From NCBI RefSeq assembly GCF_015355785.1, contig NZ_JADKYW010000006.1, positions 640,936-704,935 of the forward strand: 64,000 nucleotides of DNA, read 5' to 3'. Shown here one piece after another: positions 7,516-17,575 of this stretch; position 1 is the stretch's first letter; the number at the start of each line of letters is the position of its first letter. The DNA comes from Arthrobacter gandavensis. GTDB lineage: Bacteria; Actinomycetota; Actinomycetes; Actinomycetales; Micrococcaceae. The notes under the pieces were generated by a model. The model made no database searches, had not been told where the DNA came from, and saw nothing but the letters and a program-made list of their open reading frames with translations. Both the position numbers and the translations under genes were made by a program.

Positions 7516-9105
7516 TCAGTCGTCACGGTCCGGCTGGGTGAGCCGCAGTTCTTCCACATCCAGCCGCGTTTCCAGGATCCGGAGCACGCGGTCATCAATA
7601 GTGCGCTTATCCCGAAGTGCCAGCACCACCGTGCGCTTTCGCTCCAGCAGCGCCAGCCGGAGCTCGGTCTCCTGCTGCCAGAGTTCCAGCGCCGGCGCCG
7701 GTTCCCCTGCTCCTTCGCCCCCGGCCCGCAGCACCTCCAGATGGTGCCGGTACTCGTGGACCAGGCGCTCCACGACCCTGCCGTCCGTGCCCAGCCGGGC
7801 CGCGAGTTCCGGCAGGACGGACAGCCCGTCCTCGGCAGCGCGCACCTCTGCCAGCCGGCGCTCTTCCGCAAGCCTCGTGTCTTCCGGCAGCTTCGCCCAC
7901 CGCACGAGCACGGGAAGCAGCGGACCCTGGACGGTCAGCGTCACCAGGATCACCCCGGCCGTGATGAAAATGATCTGTCCGCGGTTCGGGAAAACCGCAC
8001 CGGCGGCCGTCATCGTAGGAACACCGAGGGCCGCGGCCAGGGAGACAGCACCCCGGAATCCGGCCATGCCGCTGAGGATCCGGGAGCGGTTGCTGACCCG
8101 GCGGAGCTTCTGGGACGGCCTGCGGTCAATCAGCCGGATCAGGTACGTCGTAGCGAACAGGAAGACGATGCGCACCAGTACCAGCACCAGGCAGACAACC
8201 GTCACTGCCAGCAGCCCGGCGGCAATCTGCGGCCCGTCGAGCAGCCGCACTGCCACGTGCAACTCAATTCCAATCAGCACGAACAGTGCTGCGTTGAGCA
8301 TGAACGTGGAGAAGGACCAGAAGGCCTGGGACTGGCGGCGGGCCAGCGCCGCGGTCACGCGGGGCCCGGCCTGGCTCATGATCAGGCCCACCACTACGAC
8401 GGCGAGCACGCCGGATCCTCCCGTCTCCTCTGCCAGCAGGAAAGCAGCGAACGGAGTCACGAACGTGGCGACGTTGCCCAGCATTGGATCCTGGATCCGC
8501 CGGCGCACCCAGATCCCGGCCCAGGCCACCACTAGCCCGGCAGTTAGTCCGCCGCCGTAGGCCAGGGCGAGGATTCCTGAGATTGAAAGCGGCGTATACC
8601 CGCCGTCTCCCGCCACGATGCCAACGGCAACGGCATAGATCACCAGTGCCGTGCCGTCATTGATCAGGCTCTCCGCACGCAGCACGGTGACGGTGCGGTG
8701 CGGCAGGCTGCCGGCCAGCGCGGCCACCGCTGTGGCGTCGGTCGGCGCCAGGGCGGCACCGAGAACCCAGGCCGGGCCCCACGGCATCCCCAGGGCATGG
8801 GCGGTGAACGCGACCGCTGCGGCTGTTACAAGGACGAGTCCGGTACCGGACAGCACGATGCCGCGCAGGTTGCTCCGGATTTCCCGCAGGGAAGTAGTGA
8901 GGCTTTCCCAGTAGAGCAGCGCGGGAAGGAACAGCAGCAGCACCACCTCGGAGGGCAGCTCCACCCGACGGAATGCCGGGACGAACCCCAGCACCACTCC
9001 CCCGGCCAGCAACAGCAGCGGCGCCCCGATTCGCAGCCGTTCCGCACCCAGTGAGCAGGCCAGGATGGCGACCCCCAGTGCCACTACAAGTTCCAGACCG
9101 AGCAC
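7516..9105 (-). CDS. Sodium/proton antiporter of the CPA1 (NhaP-like) family
   Basis: A 529-residue membrane protein with about 12 hydrophobic segments. The CPA1 ion-binding motif is clear in ALAPTDATAVAAL (transmembrane ~5) and in SLINDGTALVIYA. The C-terminal ~120 residues are charged and cytoplasmic (RLAEERRLAEVRAAEDG). It exchanges Na+ or K+ for protons across the plasma membrane, serving pH and salt balance. GTG 9105 is favoured by GGAAGG 7 nt upstream; the frame extends to 9168 but that part is not membrane-like. Confidence 0.92.
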   Translation of the reverse strand: MLGLELVVALGVAILACSLGAERLRIGAPLLLLAGGVVLGFVPAFRRVELPSEVVLLLFLPALLYWESLTTSLREIRSNLRGIVLSGTGLVLVTAAAVAFTAHALGMPWGPAWVLGAALAPTDATAVAALAGSLPHRTVTVLRAESLINDGTALVIYAVAVGIVAGDGGYTPLSISGILALAYGGGLTAGLVVAWAGIWVRRRIQDPMLGNVATFVTPFAAFLLAEETGGSGVLAVVVVGLIMSQAGPRVTAALARRQSQAFWSFSTFMLNAALFVLIGIELHVAVRLLDGPQIAAGLLAVTVVCLVLVLVRIVFLFATTYLIRLIDRRPSQKLRRVSNRSRILSGMAGFRGAVSLAAALGVPTMTAAGAVFPNRGQIIFITAGVILVTLTVQGPLLPVLVRWAKLPEDTRLAEERRLAEVRAAEDGLSVLPELAARLGTDGRVVERLVHEYRHHLEVLRAGGEGAGEPAPALELWQQETELRLALLERKRTVVLALRDKRTIDDRVLRILETRLDVEELRLTQPDRDD

Positions 9106-9219
9106 GGGCCAACCTTCCCTCAGGCAGCTTTTCCAGCTGGGCAGCCTCCTTAAGTGTGCCGAGCACAAGCAGCCCCGTCGAGGGCGGACGGCACCCGCCC
9201 GGAGGATTCGCCTGCCGGC

Positions 9220-9795
9220 CTAACCACCCGGGGCGCGCAGCATCGACCAGACCGGCGGGCCGCCGTCAGGCATCTCCGAGACTGCCCAGACGCGGAATCC
9301 AAACCGGCGGTAGAACGCCACGTTCTGCTCTGCCGAGGTCTCCAGCGCTATGCCGCGGTTCGCCCCGGCAGCCAGCATGGTTTCCATCAGCCTGGTTCCC
9401 AGGCCGTTCCCCTGCGCAGCCGGCGCGACGCCGATAGTGGCGAGAGTCCAGGAGCCACGGGGCGGCTGCGGCAGCACGAACTCCAGGTTCCGGGCCGATG
9501 CGCCGTGCAGCGAGAGCAGCTTCTCCTGCAGTTCGGGCGTCAGCGGGGCCAGCTCACCAACTTCGGGAGGCAGCAGGACCGCGACGGCGGAGCGGGCCCG
9601 GTTGGTCCAGACCTCGCCGTGCGGCAGGGCAAGGTGTTCCAGGTAGAACCGCTGGATGGCTCCGATCCGGGCTTCCCGGCGCTCGCGGTCCACGGTCCAG
9701 CGAGTCCAGGCATAGTCCGCGAACGCTTCCGCCAGGACGGCGGACAGGGCGGAGATTTCTGCCGCCGATGCGTGCTCCAGCCGTGCAATACCCAT
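9220..9795 (-). CDS. GNAT-family N-acetyltransferase
   Basis: A 191-residue GNAT protein with the acetyl-CoA pyrophosphate-binding loop (VAPAAQGNGLGTRLM, the Q/RxxGxG/A motif) and the later strand-helix AEQNVAFYRRFGFRVW. The N-terminus (LSAVLAEAFADYAW) is of the type seen in small-molecule or aminoglycoside-like acetyltransferases. ATG 9795 has GAAGGA in front. It is the third gene of a probable run AKR (11437) - DUF1992 (10426) - GNAT. The acceptor is unknown. Confidence 0.88.
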   Translation of the reverse strand: MGIARLEHASAAEISALSAVLAEAFADYAWTRWTVDRERREARIGAIQRFYLEHLALPHGEVWTNRARSAVAVLLPPEVGELAPLTPELQEKLLSLHGASARNLEFVLPQPPRGSWTLATIGVAPAAQGNGLGTRLMETMLAAGANRGIALETSAEQNVAFYRRFGFRVWAVSEMPDGGPPVWSMLRAPGG

Positions 9796-9847
9796 GCTTC
9801 CTTCTCTTTCGTGGCCTGTCGCTGAGGGGTCCCCTTGGCGGCCGCCG

Positions 9848-10426
9848 CTATTCGGACCGGGTCCAGACCCTGCGCCACCAGGGCCGGCGCGGATCCGGGT
9901 CCGGTTCCGGTGCAGGATCCGCGGCACGCCGGTCCAGCCAGCGCTGCACCTCCAGCTCAACGTCCCGCAGTTTCGTAATGACCGGCGGACCGCCAAGCAG
10001 CTGCCGGCGCGCCTCGATGATCCTCCGGTTAAAGTCCTCCACGGTTTCGCGTACCTGCGCGGCGGAGGGCTTGGCGTCCAAGACCGTGTCCAGCTCAGTG
10101 TCTTCGACCCGCAGTAACAGCGCGGGAGGACCCAGACCGCTGATATTTTCGCGTTCGATCAGGCCTTTGACCCACCAGTCCGGATCATTGGCTTCACCGA
10201 GGTTGGGTATGGGCCTGCCGGCGTACTGCAGGTTGTCGAACTCGCCTCGCATCATCGCGTCGCGGACCAGGTAGTCCGCTTTGCTGGCCGGGTCCACCTG
10301 CTCCTTCCGCCGCCGAAGGTCCGCTTCCTCCGCGGTCTCGTCCTGCTGTTCCGGGATGCCAGCGGCCCGTATCCTCGCTGCCCGTTCCATCCGGCGCCGG
10401 TAAGCGTCAGCCCCGCGGTTGCCCAT
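9848..10426 (-). CDS. DUF1992 (DnaJ-homologue subfamily C member 28-like) protein
   Basis: A 192-residue soluble protein containing the DUF1992 core: ADYLVRDAMMRGEFDNLQYA, then GRPIP and DPDWWVKGLIERENIS. The C-terminal half is helical and ends in a Trp/Arg-rich tail. Members occur with or without a J domain; none is present here. Function is unknown. It begins 22 bp after the aldo/keto reductase stop and is probably in that transcript. Confidence 0.85.
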   Translation of the reverse strand: MGNRGADAYRRRMERAARIRAAGIPEQQDETAEEADLRRRKEQVDPASKADYLVRDAMMRGEFDNLQYAGRPIPNLGEANDPDWWVKGLIERENISGLGPPALLLRVEDTELDTVLDAKPSAAQVRETVEDFNRRIIEARRQLLGGPPVITKLRDVELEVQRWLDRRAADPAPEPDPDPRRPWWRRVWTRSE

Positions 10427-10447
10427 TGCTGCTTACCCTCCCAGCCT

Positions 10448-11542
<1,095 letters not shown>

Positions 11543-11575
11543 TCAACAGCTCCGGCACCGTTCCCCGGGAAATCC

Positions 11576-12055
11576 TCAGTCCACCCGGACCACGGCGCCG
11601 CCGGTGAGGCGGACGAGTTCCCCGAGGTCGGTCCGGAACACCGAGTACGGGGTTCCGGCCGCTACCCAGACGTCGGGATAGCCGGCCAGGTCCCGGTCGA
11701 TGACCGTTTCCACCGGCGAGGGATGCCCTATCGGGGCCACACCGCCCACCTGCTGGCCGGTGGCTTCGTGCACCTGCCCAGCCGAGGCACGCTTGACCTT
11801 CTGCTTGTTCAACCGCTGTGCCAGCGCTGCGGTGTCCACACGGTGGGCTCCGCTGGTGATGACCAGGAGCGGAACGCCGTCGGCCATGAACACCAGGGAG
11901 TTGCCAATCGCTCCTACAGCACAGCCCAGGGTCTGTGCTGCCTCGGCAGCGGTGTGTGCCGAGCCGTCCGTGACCACCACCGCCGCAGCCGATCCCAGCT
12001 GCGCCAGCGCGTCCTTGACCCGTGCCGCTGCCGATGCCCACTCCGGATTCTCCAT
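11576..12055 (-). CDS. YbaK/EbsC-type aminoacyl-tRNA deacylase
   Basis: A 159-residue protein of the YbaK/ProX-type editing family: AAEAAQTLGCAVGAIGNSLV, LLVITSGAHRVD and the conserved GVAPIGHPSP loop. Such proteins hydrolyse mischarged aminoacyl-tRNAs in trans. ATG 12055 is used; the frame extends upstream to 12196 into sequence overlapping the next gene and unlike the family. It lies between two AKR genes on the same strand. Confidence 0.88.
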   Translation of the reverse strand: MENPEWASAAARVKDALAQLGSAAAVVVTDGSAHTAAEAAQTLGCAVGAIGNSLVFMADGVPLLVITSGAHRVDTAALAQRLNKQKVKRASAGQVHEATGQQVGGVAPIGHPSPVETVIDRDLAGYPDVWVAAGTPYSVFRTDLGELVRLTGGAVVRVD

Positions 12056-12116
12056 GCCCGCGACACTAGCAAAACCCAGCGGCACGGCGTCGTCATCTGT
12101 CGTCCCGAAGTCCCGC

Positions 12117-12989
12117 CTACCGGGTGATGGCGTGCGGATCCGGTCCGGAGCGGATACCGGTGTCCAGGGCACTGATACGGGAGAGCTCCCCGGCACTGAG
12201 GGAGAAGTCGAACAGGTCGATGTTTTCCGCTATCCGTCTGGGCGTGACCGACTTGGGAATGACGCACATGCCCAGCTGGATCTCCCACCGCAGGATCACC
12301 TGGGCGGCGGTCTTGTGATGTGCCGCCGCGATGTCCAGAAGCACCGGATCATGCAGCGGATCTTTCCCAGCGGTGCCGGAGCCGTGGTTCCGGTAGCGGA
12401 TCACACCGCCGATGGGCGACCACGCCTCCGTCAGGATGCCGCGCTCCAGGTTGAAAGAGCGCAGGTACGGTTGGCTGAAGTAGGGATGTACCTGGATCTG
12501 GTTGACGGCAGGTACGACGTCGGTGCGTGCCAGGAGCTCACTCAGCTCCGCGGTAGTGAAGTTGCTGACGCCAATGGCCCGGACCCTGGCCTGCTCATAC
12601 AGCGTCTGAAGGGCCCGGTAGGAGGCAATGGTCGCCTCGAAGCCGGACGGCAGCGGCTGATGAAGCAGGTATAGGTCCAGCACATCCAGGCCCAGCCTGG
12701 CCATGCTCGCGTCGAACGCACGCAGGGCAGAGTCATAACCGTAGTCTTCCACCCAGAGCTTGGTGGTGATGAAGAGTTCGGCCCGGTCCACGCCGGACTC
12801 GGACAGGGCGGCGCCCACCTCCGCCTCGTTGCGGTATGCGGCTGCAGTATCGATCAGCCGGTAGCCGTTGGCGAGCGCGGTCTCCACCGCTACCGCGGTC
12901 TCCGCCGGAGCGCTTCGGTAAACACCGAATCCCACGGCATCCATTGCTACGCCGTTGTTCAGGGTCAGCCTGGGCATGATGGCGTTCAT
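12117..12989 (-). CDS. Aldo/keto reductase (third; AKR5/2,5-diketogluconate-reductase-like)
   Basis: A 290-residue AKR of the diketogluconate reductase type: TLNNGVAMDAVGFGVYR, then tetrad residues in LIDTAAAYRNEAEVG, TTKLWVED and LYLLHQP, and the cofactor segment CVIPKSVTPRRI. ATG 12989 has AGGAGCTGCG in front, which decides the start over an in-frame extension to 13193. It represents a different AKR subfamily from the genes at 2067 and 11437. Confidence 0.92.
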   Translation of the reverse strand: MNAIMPRLTLNNGVAMDAVGFGVYRSAPAETAVAVETALANGYRLIDTAAAYRNEAEVGAALSESGVDRAELFITTKLWVEDYGYDSALRAFDASMARLGLDVLDLYLLHQPLPSGFEATIASYRALQTLYEQARVRAIGVSNFTTAELSELLARTDVVPAVNQIQVHPYFSQPYLRSFNLERGILTEAWSPIGGVIRYRNHGSGTAGKDPLHDPVLLDIAAAHHKTAAQVILRWEIQLGMCVIPKSVTPRRIAENIDLFDFSLSAGELSRISALDTGIRSGPDPHAITR

Positions 12990-13132
12990 CGCAGCTCCTA
13001 GTGCAGGGTCTGGCTTCCAGAATCCCGCACTCGGAACCCGGTGGACAGTCTTCGTGGCTTTGCCGGGGCCGTCATGGCCGGATACCGGGTGTCCGGTTGT
13101 CCGGCTGCCACACCGGGAAGCCGGCTGTATGC

Positions 13133-13666
13133 TCAGGTCCGGGAAGCCCGGTGCCGACGGACGGCGGCCCGGTTGCCGCAGCGCACCGAGCAAAAACGCT
13201 GCCTGCCGTTGCGCGTGATATCCACCACCACGTTCCGGCAGGCATCCCCGGGCGCCTCACCTGCTTCGCAGCGCCGCAGGCGGGTCATTCCCCGCGTAGT
13301 CAGGTGAAGCGCGGTTCCCACGCTGAAAACCGCAAGCAGCACTTCGGAAAGCGACTGGCCGCCGTCGCGGTAATGCAGATGCCAGCCTTCCTGGTCATGG
13401 TCCGTCAGCCGTGGATATGCCGCAGCGTCCTTCATCAGCACGTTCAGGAGCTCGGCACGCGCGTCCGCGGTGGCCGCATCCACAACCTCCAGCCAGCGCT
13501 GGATCACCCGGTGCACCTGCCGGCAGTCATCCGGTGCTTCCGGAAAAGCCATCGTCATGCCGAAGTCGCGGGCCCGGCGGACGATGCCTGCCCGGGAATC
13601 GGGCCAGTCGTTTGCGAGGGAAGCGGCCAGCAGCACTGCGTACTCGCCGTAAGGGTTGAGATGCAT
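13133..13666 (-). CDS. CGNR zinc-finger / ABATE-domain regulator
   Basis: A 177-residue protein. The N-terminal ~125 residues form the ABATE (RsfA-like) region, beginning NPYGEYAVLLAASLAN. The C-terminus carries the CGNR zinc finger: a first Cys pair (CEAGEAPGDAC), then CSVRCGNRAAVRRHR. The family is probably DNA-binding and regulatory in actinobacteria. ATG 13666 gives the canonical N-terminus. It is divergent from the small gene at 13693, with only 26 bp between the starts, so both share one promoter region. Confidence 0.88.
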   Translation of the reverse strand: MHLNPYGEYAVLLAASLANDWPDSRAGIVRRARDFGMTMAFPEAPDDCRQVHRVIQRWLEVVDAATADARAELLNVLMKDAAAYPRLTDHDQEGWHLHYRDGGQSLSEVLLAVFSVGTALHLTTRGMTRLRRCEAGEAPGDACRNVVVDITRNGRQRFCSVRCGNRAAVRRHRASRT

Positions 13667-13692
13667 AAGAGCATTACAGCATGCTCGGGAAG

Positions 13693-13953
13693 ATGAATAC
13701 AGATGCACTACCGCGGCAGGTTCCCCCGGCAGCCGCCTGCGAGCACGCCTGGGTCACGGTGTCCCGGCATTCGACCTCGCAGGGAACCGTGGCCTACGTG
13801 CGGAGTGTGCGCTGCCGGGTCATGCGGGTGGAACTGGGTACGCCGGGTTCGCCGATGCCTGCCAGTCCGGTGAGCTATCCGGTGACGGTTCCGAGTAGCC
13901 GAGGCACGGTGACTGCCCTGAAAACCGAGCCGTCTGCGGCGGCGGCCGGGTAG
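13693..13953 (+). CDS. Hypothetical small protein (CEHAW... family-like)
   Basis: An 86-residue protein from ATG 13693, with GGGAAG upstream. The segment CEHAWVTVSRHSTSQGTVAY resembles short actinobacterial proteins that read HAW.T.SRHPTS.G...Y.RC.CG, usually with a Cys pair. Here the pair appears partly lost (VRCRVMRVEL), so it may be diverging. The C-terminus is low-complexity. It is divergent from the CGNR regulator. Function unknown. Confidence 0.55.
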   Translation: MNTDALPRQVPPAAACEHAWVTVSRHSTSQGTVAYVRSVRCRVMRVELGTPGSPMPASPVSYPVTVPSSRGTVTALKTEPSAAAAG

Positions 13954-13966
13954 TTCAGGCCGGGAG

Positions 13967-14002
13967 GAGCACCGGAACGGCGGCAACGAAAATCCGGTGC
14001 TC
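13967..14002. terminator. Possible terminator hairpin
   Basis: The 10-bp arms GAGCACCGGA (13967-13976) and TCCGGTGCTC (13993-14002) surround a 16-nt loop. They lie between the convergent small gene (stop 13953) and the carboxypeptidase gene (stop 14163). No clear T-run follows. The remaining ~160 bp up to 14163 show nothing else. Confidence 0.4.
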
Positions 14003-14162
14003 GAAGGGCTCGCTTGGATGATTAAAGCCGCCTAACCCGGCACTCTTCCCCTGGTGCCGGTATCCCCTGCCCAGCTTCCCAACCATCGTTGAGGATCTTG
14101 TCCCGTGAGGTCACAGAAGGAGGCAGGCGTAACGGAGAATGGGAGCGCGCGCCGCTAAACGC

Positions 14163-14852
14163 TCAGTAGTCCGGAGCCGGCGGCAGGCCGGCGAACTCTT
14201 CGAGTGTTTTGCCGGTTTCGTACAGTTCCGCGGCTATTTCCGCACCCACAAACCGCAGGTGCCACGGCTCGTAGGCGAACCCGGTCACTGCTTCACGGCC
14301 CTGGGGATAACGGATGACGAAGCCGTACCGGTGGGCGTTCTCCGCTGCCCAGGCTCCGGCGGGCGTTGCATCGAAACAGGCTTCGAGGGCGCAGGTTCCG
14401 TCCGCATTGGCAATGTCAACGGCCAAGCCGGTCTGGTGTTCGCTGTGCCCCGGCCGGGCGGAAATCCCGTCCGCCTCCTCATCCCCATAGCTGGCGGAGT
14501 AGGAAGCATGGATCCGGGCCTGCTCTTCGGCAGTCCGGAACCCGCTGACCGCGGAAATGCCTACGCCGGCAGCCGCAGCATCAGCAATCAGCCGGCTGTA
14601 GGCGGCGCCGGCCTCTGGACGCAGCAGCACTCCGCCGCCGTCGTACAGTTCCTTCGGTACGTACGCCGGGTCCGCGAGCGGGCGGTCCTTGTTGACGACG
14701 ACGGCGACGCTGGCCGGGGAGTTGAAGTCCAGCTGCGTGGCCAGCGCAGACGCTTGTCCGGCCTGGGACTCAAACCAGGACAGATATCCCAGCAGGCACA
14801 GGCAGACAGACCCGATGAGGGCAATGTGTGTCTTGACGAGCTGGCGCGGCAT
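14163..14852 (-). CDS. D-alanyl-D-alanine carboxypeptidase, VanY/M15 family, membrane-anchored
   Basis: A 229-residue protein with an N-terminal membrane or signal segment (HIALIGSVCLCLLGYLSWF) followed by an extracellular M15 zinc-peptidase domain. Motifs are SGFRTAEEQ, PGHSEHQTGLAVDI (zinc His and Asp) and EPWHLRFVG (catalytic Glu and zinc His). It should trim the terminal D-Ala of peptidoglycan stem peptides outside the membrane. ATG 14852 is preferred because GGAGG lies just upstream; GTG 14864 is the alternative. No van regulatory genes are nearby, so a resistance role is not suggested. Confidence 0.92.
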   Translation of the reverse strand: MPRQLVKTHIALIGSVCLCLLGYLSWFESQAGQASALATQLDFNSPASVAVVVNKDRPLADPAYVPKELYDGGGVLLRPEAGAAYSRLIADAAAAGVGISAVSGFRTAEEQARIHASYSASYGDEEADGISARPGHSEHQTGLAVDIANADGTCALEACFDATPAGAWAAENAHRYGFVIRYPQGREAVTGFAYEPWHLRFVGAEIAAELYETGKTLEEFAGLPPAPDY

Positions 14853-14933
14853 TTCTTCCTCCACGGCAACTTTCCCACAATCCGCACCGCGGAGCAGTAC
14901 CGGCGCGGATATTCTCCGCGCGGGAAGCGGCGC

Positions 14934-16307
14934 CTACAGCGGTTTGGCCAGGACTTCGTAGGGCACCGTTGTTCCGAGAATTCGTTCAGCGGCGCGGTGC
15001 CCCGAGCACAGGGCAGCATTCACCGTGGCAGGATCAGCTTCCCAGGTCGCTTCGCCGGCAAGATGCAGCACGCCGCCGACCGGCTCGGCCAGGCGCGTGT
15101 GGTCGTCTGCGGTGCAGCCGCGCGCCATGTACGCGTAGGCACCTCCAGCCCACTCGTCGTCCTGCCAGTGGGTGATCCGGGCGTGCACGGGGCTGGGTAC
15201 CCGGGAGCCGTAAATCTCCCTCAGCGAGGCCATCACGGAGTCCACCACGAGGCCGTCGGACCATCCCCGGATCGATTGCGCGCATTCCCCGGCCGCGAAC
15301 GTGAGCAGCGTGGGCTCGCCGTAAAGATCAGTTAGGTCGTACCAGGAATGCCACCACTTCGCGGCCTTCCCCTGGCGCCGGATGGCATATACGCCCTCAT
15401 CCCAGAACCGCTCCGGGAAGCGCAGGAAGACCTTTTCGAAGGCATTCATCCTGAACTTGGAGACGGCGTCGGTGACCCCACCGGGCAGCGAGGGGTCAAA
15501 GGCGATGCGTTCAGCCTGCAGCACGCCGACCGGAACGGTAATCACCGTCTGGGCAGCAGTGAAGGTTCCCCGGTCCGTCTCCACCACGACGCCGGACTTC
15601 ACCCCTGCGGCCCCGGCACGAAGGACACGGGTCACCACGTGTTCGAGGCGCACGTCGAGCCCGTCCGCCAGGTTCGCAGCCAGCTCGTCGTACCCGCCGG
15701 GAAAAACCACCTCGTCCCCGACGATGACTTCGTCCTCCAGCCCGTGGGCGTCGAGCAGGTGCGAGTCGGCACCGTACTGCTCTTCGGATCGGTGGTCGAG
15801 GTATTCAACGATGCGCGCGGCGCGCTCCTGGTTCCAGTTTTCAGCCTCGGCCACCTGACCGACGGCGGTACGCGCCGCTTCCGCGTAGCTGGCGCCAGGC
15901 GGCGTGACCTCGATGATGGCAGCAAGCTGGTCTTCCACGCGGGCGGCGTCGGCGATGAACTGGCCGGCGGCGCTGTCGGAGAGCCGGGCGCCGTCGGGCC
16001 CGTAGTACGCGATGGGCCGGCCGCCCGGCTGGTAGCTGCCAACCGTGAACTCGGCGTCCTCCATGCCGAAGGCACGCGTCAGAGCGTGCAGCGGCCCGCC
16101 GTCGATCCCGTGGATCCAGGAGGCGCCGAGGTCCGTGACCCGGCCGTCGAGGCGTTCGGTATGGAGCCTTCCGCCGATCCGGTCCCTCGCCTCAAGTACC
16201 ACCACCCGGTGGCCCCTGGCAGCCAGCAGCCGGGCAGCGGTAAGGCCCGACACTCCTGCCCCCACAACAACCGTGTCGAATTCTTCGGCCGGGATATTCA
16301 CGTTCAA
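14934..16307 (-). CDS. Flavin monoamine oxidase family protein
   Basis: A 457-residue FAD enzyme with the dinucleotide-binding motif VVVGAGVSGLTAARLL near the N-terminus, the second FAD contact ARDRIGGRLHTE, and the C-terminal flavin-binding part LHLAGEATWEADPATV. The overall plan is that of amine oxidases (polyamine or monoamine oxidase, lysine demethylase-like). It oxidises an amine to an imine, producing hydrogen peroxide. No signal peptide is evident. The amine substrate is not predictable. Confidence 0.9.
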   Translation of the reverse strand: MNVNIPAEEFDTVVVGAGVSGLTAARLLAARGHRVVVLEARDRIGGRLHTERLDGRVTDLGASWIHGIDGGPLHALTRAFGMEDAEFTVGSYQPGGRPIAYYGPDGARLSDSAAGQFIADAARVEDQLAAIIEVTPPGASYAEAARTAVGQVAEAENWNQERAARIVEYLDHRSEEQYGADSHLLDAHGLEDEVIVGDEVVFPGGYDELAANLADGLDVRLEHVVTRVLRAGAAGVKSGVVVETDRGTFTAAQTVITVPVGVLQAERIAFDPSLPGGVTDAVSKFRMNAFEKVFLRFPERFWDEGVYAIRRQGKAAKWWHSWYDLTDLYGEPTLLTFAAGECAQSIRGWSDGLVVDSVMASLREIYGSRVPSPVHARITHWQDDEWAGGAYAYMARGCTADDHTRLAEPVGGVLHLAGEATWEADPATVNAALCSGHRAAERILGTTVPYEVLAKPL

Positions 16308-16415
16308 ACTCTCTTTTCAGATTCCGGAAACACTATTCGAACCTCACAGTAGTGCGGCACCCGGCGAGCCTGGCTATTCAGCGCCATCTGTTTTCAGTGG
16401 TTGGGCAACCGGGGC

Positions 16416-16892
16416 TCATCCGTCCGCGGTGAGGTCCACGTAGCGGCCGCCCAGCTGGTAGGCAAGGTCCTTCAGCTCCTTCTCGCCGGGAGCCGCGGTT
16501 CCGGGCCGAGGCAGCACGTGCCAGTTGGCACCCTCAGCCACGCCGAGCGGTCCATTCTGGGCGTTGGGCAGCATGTTAGAAACGGTGATCCGGTCTTCCT
16601 CATTTTCGTAGCGGACAATCTGCAGCCCCTCGGAGCACATGGCGTACTGGGGCAGGTATCCGTCGAAGACGATTGTCCCCGGCTCCGCTGCCGTTTCAGG
16701 ATCGCAGCCATACAGTCCGTTGACGGCGGCCAGCAGCTCATCCGCGGAGCTGAATCGTGACAGCTGCACGTCCGGCGCGGGTTCCCCGGCGGCGCCGGAT
16801 GCGCAGCCCGCGAGCAGCACCGCTGCTGCCAGAAGTGTTCCAGCCACAGAATAACCAGTGTGCCCTCTGCCCATATCCAGCGTCTCCCCCAT
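16416..16892 (-). CDS. Hypothetical lipoprotein
   Basis: A 158-residue protein with a lipoprotein signal: hydrophobic core VAGTLLAAAVLLAGC with the lipobox LAGC, whose Cys30 is the lipidation site. The mature part is about 128 residues with two further Cys (GLYGCDPE and YAMCSEG) that could form a disulfide. It is exported and lipid-anchored on the outer face of the membrane. No enzyme motif is seen. Function unknown. Confidence 0.75.
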   Translation of the reverse strand: MGETLDMGRGHTGYSVAGTLLAAAVLLAGCASGAAGEPAPDVQLSRFSSADELLAAVNGLYGCDPETAAEPGTIVFDGYLPQYAMCSEGLQIVRYENEEDRITVSNMLPNAQNGPLGVAEGANWHVLPRPGTAAPGEKELKDLAYQLGGRYVDLTADG

Positions 16893-17022
16893 GAGATTTT
16901 GGTGCCCTTCGCTGCGGCATGCGCAGCCCCAGGCCTCTGTCGGTCCTCAGCTTAGCCCGCAGGCACAATGGGCACGTGGGTGCCTGACGCAGGCAGCGGA
17001 GTATTCATGCGACGCTGGTGCC

Positions 17023-17445
17023 ATGGACTTACCGGTATCGCCTGCGCTGACGATTCCTGCCGCGGAACTTCAGTGGCGCTTCTCCCGTTCTTCCGGACCA
17101 GGCGGGCAGCACGTGAACACCACGGACAGCCGAGTCGCCCTGTCATGGAACGTTGCGGGTTCGGCGGTGCTGTCCGACGAGCAGCGGGCGGCGCTGCTCG
17201 AGCGGCTGGGGCAACGCCTCATTGCCGGATCCCTGATGGTGACCGCGTCGGAACAGCGGTCCCAGCTGCGCAACCGCGAGATTGCCCTGGCGAAACTCGC
17301 CGAGGCTGTGGCCCGCGGGCTCGAACCCGGCCCCGCCACGCGCCGCCGCACCAAACCCACCCGGGGTTCGAAGGTTCGGCGCCTCGACGCCAAGAAGCAG
17401 CGGTCAGTGACCAGACAGCAGCGGCAGAAGCCCCGGCGGGACTGA
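17023..17445 (+). CDS. arfB: Alternative ribosome-rescue factor ArfB (peptidyl-tRNA hydrolase, YaeJ family)
   Basis: A 140-residue release-factor-like protein lacking codon-recognition domains. The catalytic GGQ is in SRSSGPGGQHVNTTDSRV. The C-terminal tail is rich in Lys/Arg (RRRTKPTRGSKVRRLDAKKQ) and would enter the empty mRNA channel of stalled ribosomes. It hydrolyses peptidyl-tRNA on ribosomes lacking a stop codon. Length and layout are standard. ATG 17023 starts it. Confidence 0.93.
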   Translation: MDLPVSPALTIPAAELQWRFSRSSGPGGQHVNTTDSRVALSWNVAGSAVLSDEQRAALLERLGQRLIAGSLMVTASEQRSQLRNREIALAKLAEAVARGLEPGPATRRRTKPTRGSKVRRLDAKKQRSVTRQQRQKPRRD

Positions 17446-17575
17446 ATTCGCCTCCCTGCCGCTCTCCCGGGAGGGCCGGCCGAACGTATCCCTCAATTGG
17501 TTTGTTGTTCAGCTGCCGGACACGTTCCATCCCTAGGCTCTGGGAATCACCCGTTCTTCCCCTAGGAGTCCTCCC

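Noticed and set aside
14163-14852. Vancomycin-resistance cluster
   Set aside because: The VanY-type carboxypeptidase is alone; no VanS/R, ligase or VanX genes flank it.
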